Shown here: positions 53,901-56,900 of the stretch, piece after piece
Numbering within the stretch: position 1 is the stretch's first letter
Layout of the letters: the number at the start of each line of letters is the position of its first letter
DNA from: Anisus vortex
Lineage: Eukaryota; Mollusca; Gastropoda; Planorbidae
Reading direction: 5' to 3'
Length of the DNA stretch: 64,000 bases
Assembly: GCA_949126835.1 (NCBI GenBank)
Contig: OX421495.1
Location: 5,658,011-5,722,010 of the forward strand
Position numbers and translations under genes: made by a program
The notes under the pieces: model-generated
Seen by the model: the letters and a program-made list of their open reading frames with translations, nothing else
Databases searched by the model: none
Told to the model about the DNA's origin: nothing

Positions 53901-56900
53901 GATGTTGTTTTTATCGCAAGCCATAGTTGGTATTTGGAGAAACAAAAAAAGAAACAAAATATCTAAGACTAAATAAGGTTAGCAAGGCATTTCAAGAATT
54001 GTTTTGCGTGAATCCAACATTATTTTTTTTAAAATAATTCTATCAGAACCAATAAAAAAAAATAAGAGTGTGCTACTTGAAGTAATGATTACCTTCCAAC
54101 CAAGAAACCGAAATCCGGTTTTAAAAATCAAAACCGGTTTTCAGATTCAAAACCGGAATCCGGTATTCCGGTTTTCGTTTAACATCCCTAGTCTGTAGGA
54201 TGTTTGTAAATATAAAAGCCTATGTTTTTCTGTGTTGTTTATGTTTGTGTATGCTAAGTAGGATATGAAGTGAGCTTTTTTTCTCTTCTTTGTTTCAGCT
54301 GAACTCCTGATTGTGACCAGCACTGGCCAAGAGCAAGGTGCCACGTCCAGCACCTCCACAGTGCAGCGTCCACAGGAGAAGGACATCTATGTCATCTTCA
54401 TCCATGCACTCCAGAATGGCCTGTTCAGGATCCACATGATGGAGTATGAAAAGACTCAGACCAAGTAAGCCAAGAGAGGTTATTGTGTAGTCAACTGGTT
54501 GACACTGACCAATAGGTTAACATGTAGTCAACTGGTTGACACTGACCAATAGGTTAACATGTAGTCAACTGGTTGACACTGACCAATAGGTTAACATGTA
54601 GTCAACTGGTTGACACTGACCAATAGGTTAACATGTAGTCAACTGGTTCACACTGACCAATAGGTTAACATGTAGTCAACTGGTTCACACTGACCAATAA
54701 GTTAACCTGTAGTCAACTGGTTGACACTGACCAATAGGTTAACCTGTAATCAACTGGTTCACACTGACCAATAGGTTAACCTGTAGTCAACTGGTTCACA
54801 CTGACCAATAGTTTAATCTGTAGTCAATTGGTTCACACTGACCAATAGGTTAACCTGTAATCAACTGGTTCACACTGACCAATAGGTTAACCTGTAATCA
54901 ACTGGTTCAAACTGACCAATAGGTTAACCTGTAGTCAACTGGTTCACACTGACCAATAGTTTAACCTGTAGTCAATTGGTTCACACTGACAAATAGGTTA
55001 ACCTGTAATCAACTGGTTCACACTGACCAATAGGTTAACCTGTAGTCAACTGGTTCACACTGACCAATAGGTTATTGTGTAGTCAATTGGTTCGCACTAA
55101 CACTTTTGTATCCGTGGGCCTCAAAGTATGGCCGGCCAAGTGTGTATTAAAAGTACAGCGGTGGTCTAATGCACTGACCTTTAGGTTATCCTTTAGTCAA
55201 CTAGTTTTAAAATTCTGAAATAATTCTATCTGTGTGGAGGTGTGCATTTGTGTACTTGCATGAACAATGAAGTCCCATGGTTATGATAACATTGACCAAA
55301 AACAGGAGCATGGGATTTTAGATATTCTTTATAATGATGTGAATATCTATTGAATAAAGTTTGTTCAGTGGAAATAATTGCTCCTTCAAAAATGTCTAAA
55401 GAAAATGTTCCAAGAAACTCAATTTTTTACTTTCTGATCAAAACCAGATTGAGGACAAGAACACAACTGAGCATGCTAAATGTGCTAACATGGAGAATCG
55501 CACTATACATATGACCCTCATTATCATTATAATTGTATGACTTTAATTACATTTAACTTTAAAGTCTAAATCAGGTGTCGGCAACCTACCACACGCTTGC
55601 GGAAGACCCCAAAAAAGGCGTTTCAAGTCTCTTCTACATAAAATTGACTGCTAGTGATCTATGACTTTTAGGCTGTTGGCACGCTGAATGAATTAAAAAG
55701 CCTTCTTAGGCACACTGCTATTAAAAGGTTGCCGACCCCTCGTCTAAATGACGGGTGACTCCTCTGACTGATGCTTTTCATTGTTTCTTGTTTAAAAAAA
55801 TACATATCTTGGCAAGATTAGGAAATATTAAAACCCAGTAAAATCTCATAATCAAATTCTTGTTACATATCCTCGAGAATAGAATAAGATATTGATCTTT
55901 CAAGCTATAGATATTTAGTTGTTGTTGTAAACACATTGGGCACAGAATGAAATGTAGGATTGGATACAATTTTGGGGGAAGGTTTTTTGTGCCTATTTAA
56001 TATCACTGAAGACTGTGCTTGAGCAAAAAATGACACCCGTACCTTTTTTTTTCTTTTTCAGAATGTCCATAGCCATACCTCTAGTTGATGGAATGGTGGT
56101 AAGCCGAAGGACCCTTGGCACTATGGTCAGGCAGACTGCAATAAATATTTGTAGAAGGAGAAGGCTGGAAAGTGAATAGTGAGTCTAGCATGTTTAGATT
56201 TGAACTGTCTAATCAGTTAGCTATATGTCCTCTTTCTCTTTTGTGCATGGCTCCTCAGCCTCCTCATTTATCAATGTTCTTTTACTGACCTTAGTTATCA
56301 GCTTGACTCACTGTTGCACTTTGCTAAGTCAATATCAACAATTTCCTCATTTTATATCTCTAGTTATCTACTTTCCTATCTATCAAATTTCTCATTTTTA
56401 TATATCACCAATCTTTCATAAACAGTTATAAGCCGCCATGTTTTATATCGCCAATCTTTCATAAACAGTTATAAGCCGCCATGTTTTTATATCACCAATC
56501 TTTCATAAACAGTTATAAGCGCAATGTTTTTATATCACCAATCTTTCATAAACAGTTATAAGCCGCCATGTTTTTATATCACCAATCTTTCATAAACAGT
56601 TTTTTAAGCCGCCATGTTTTTATATCACCAATCTTTCATAAACAGTTATAAGACGCCATTTTTTATATATCACCAAACTTTCATAAACAGTTATAAGACG
56701 CCATGTTTTTATATCACCAATATTTCATAAACAGTTATAAGCCGCCATGTTTTTATATCACCAATATTTCATAAACAGTTATAAGCCGCCATTTTTATAT
56801 ATCACCAATCTTTCATAAACAGTTATAAATCCTCCAAGATCATGCACACCCGCTTCATGATAGTTACATAATATCTAGTCGAAGTGGTCAGCTTCTTTCA

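Noticed and set aside
53433..53957. Host gene encoding a 174-aa protein
   Set aside because: It lies wholly inside hAT element B and has no splice or homology support; kept only as a finding.
55778..55969. Short ORFs in AT-rich introns and flanks
   Set aside because: Low-complexity translations without conserved motifs, in non-coding context.
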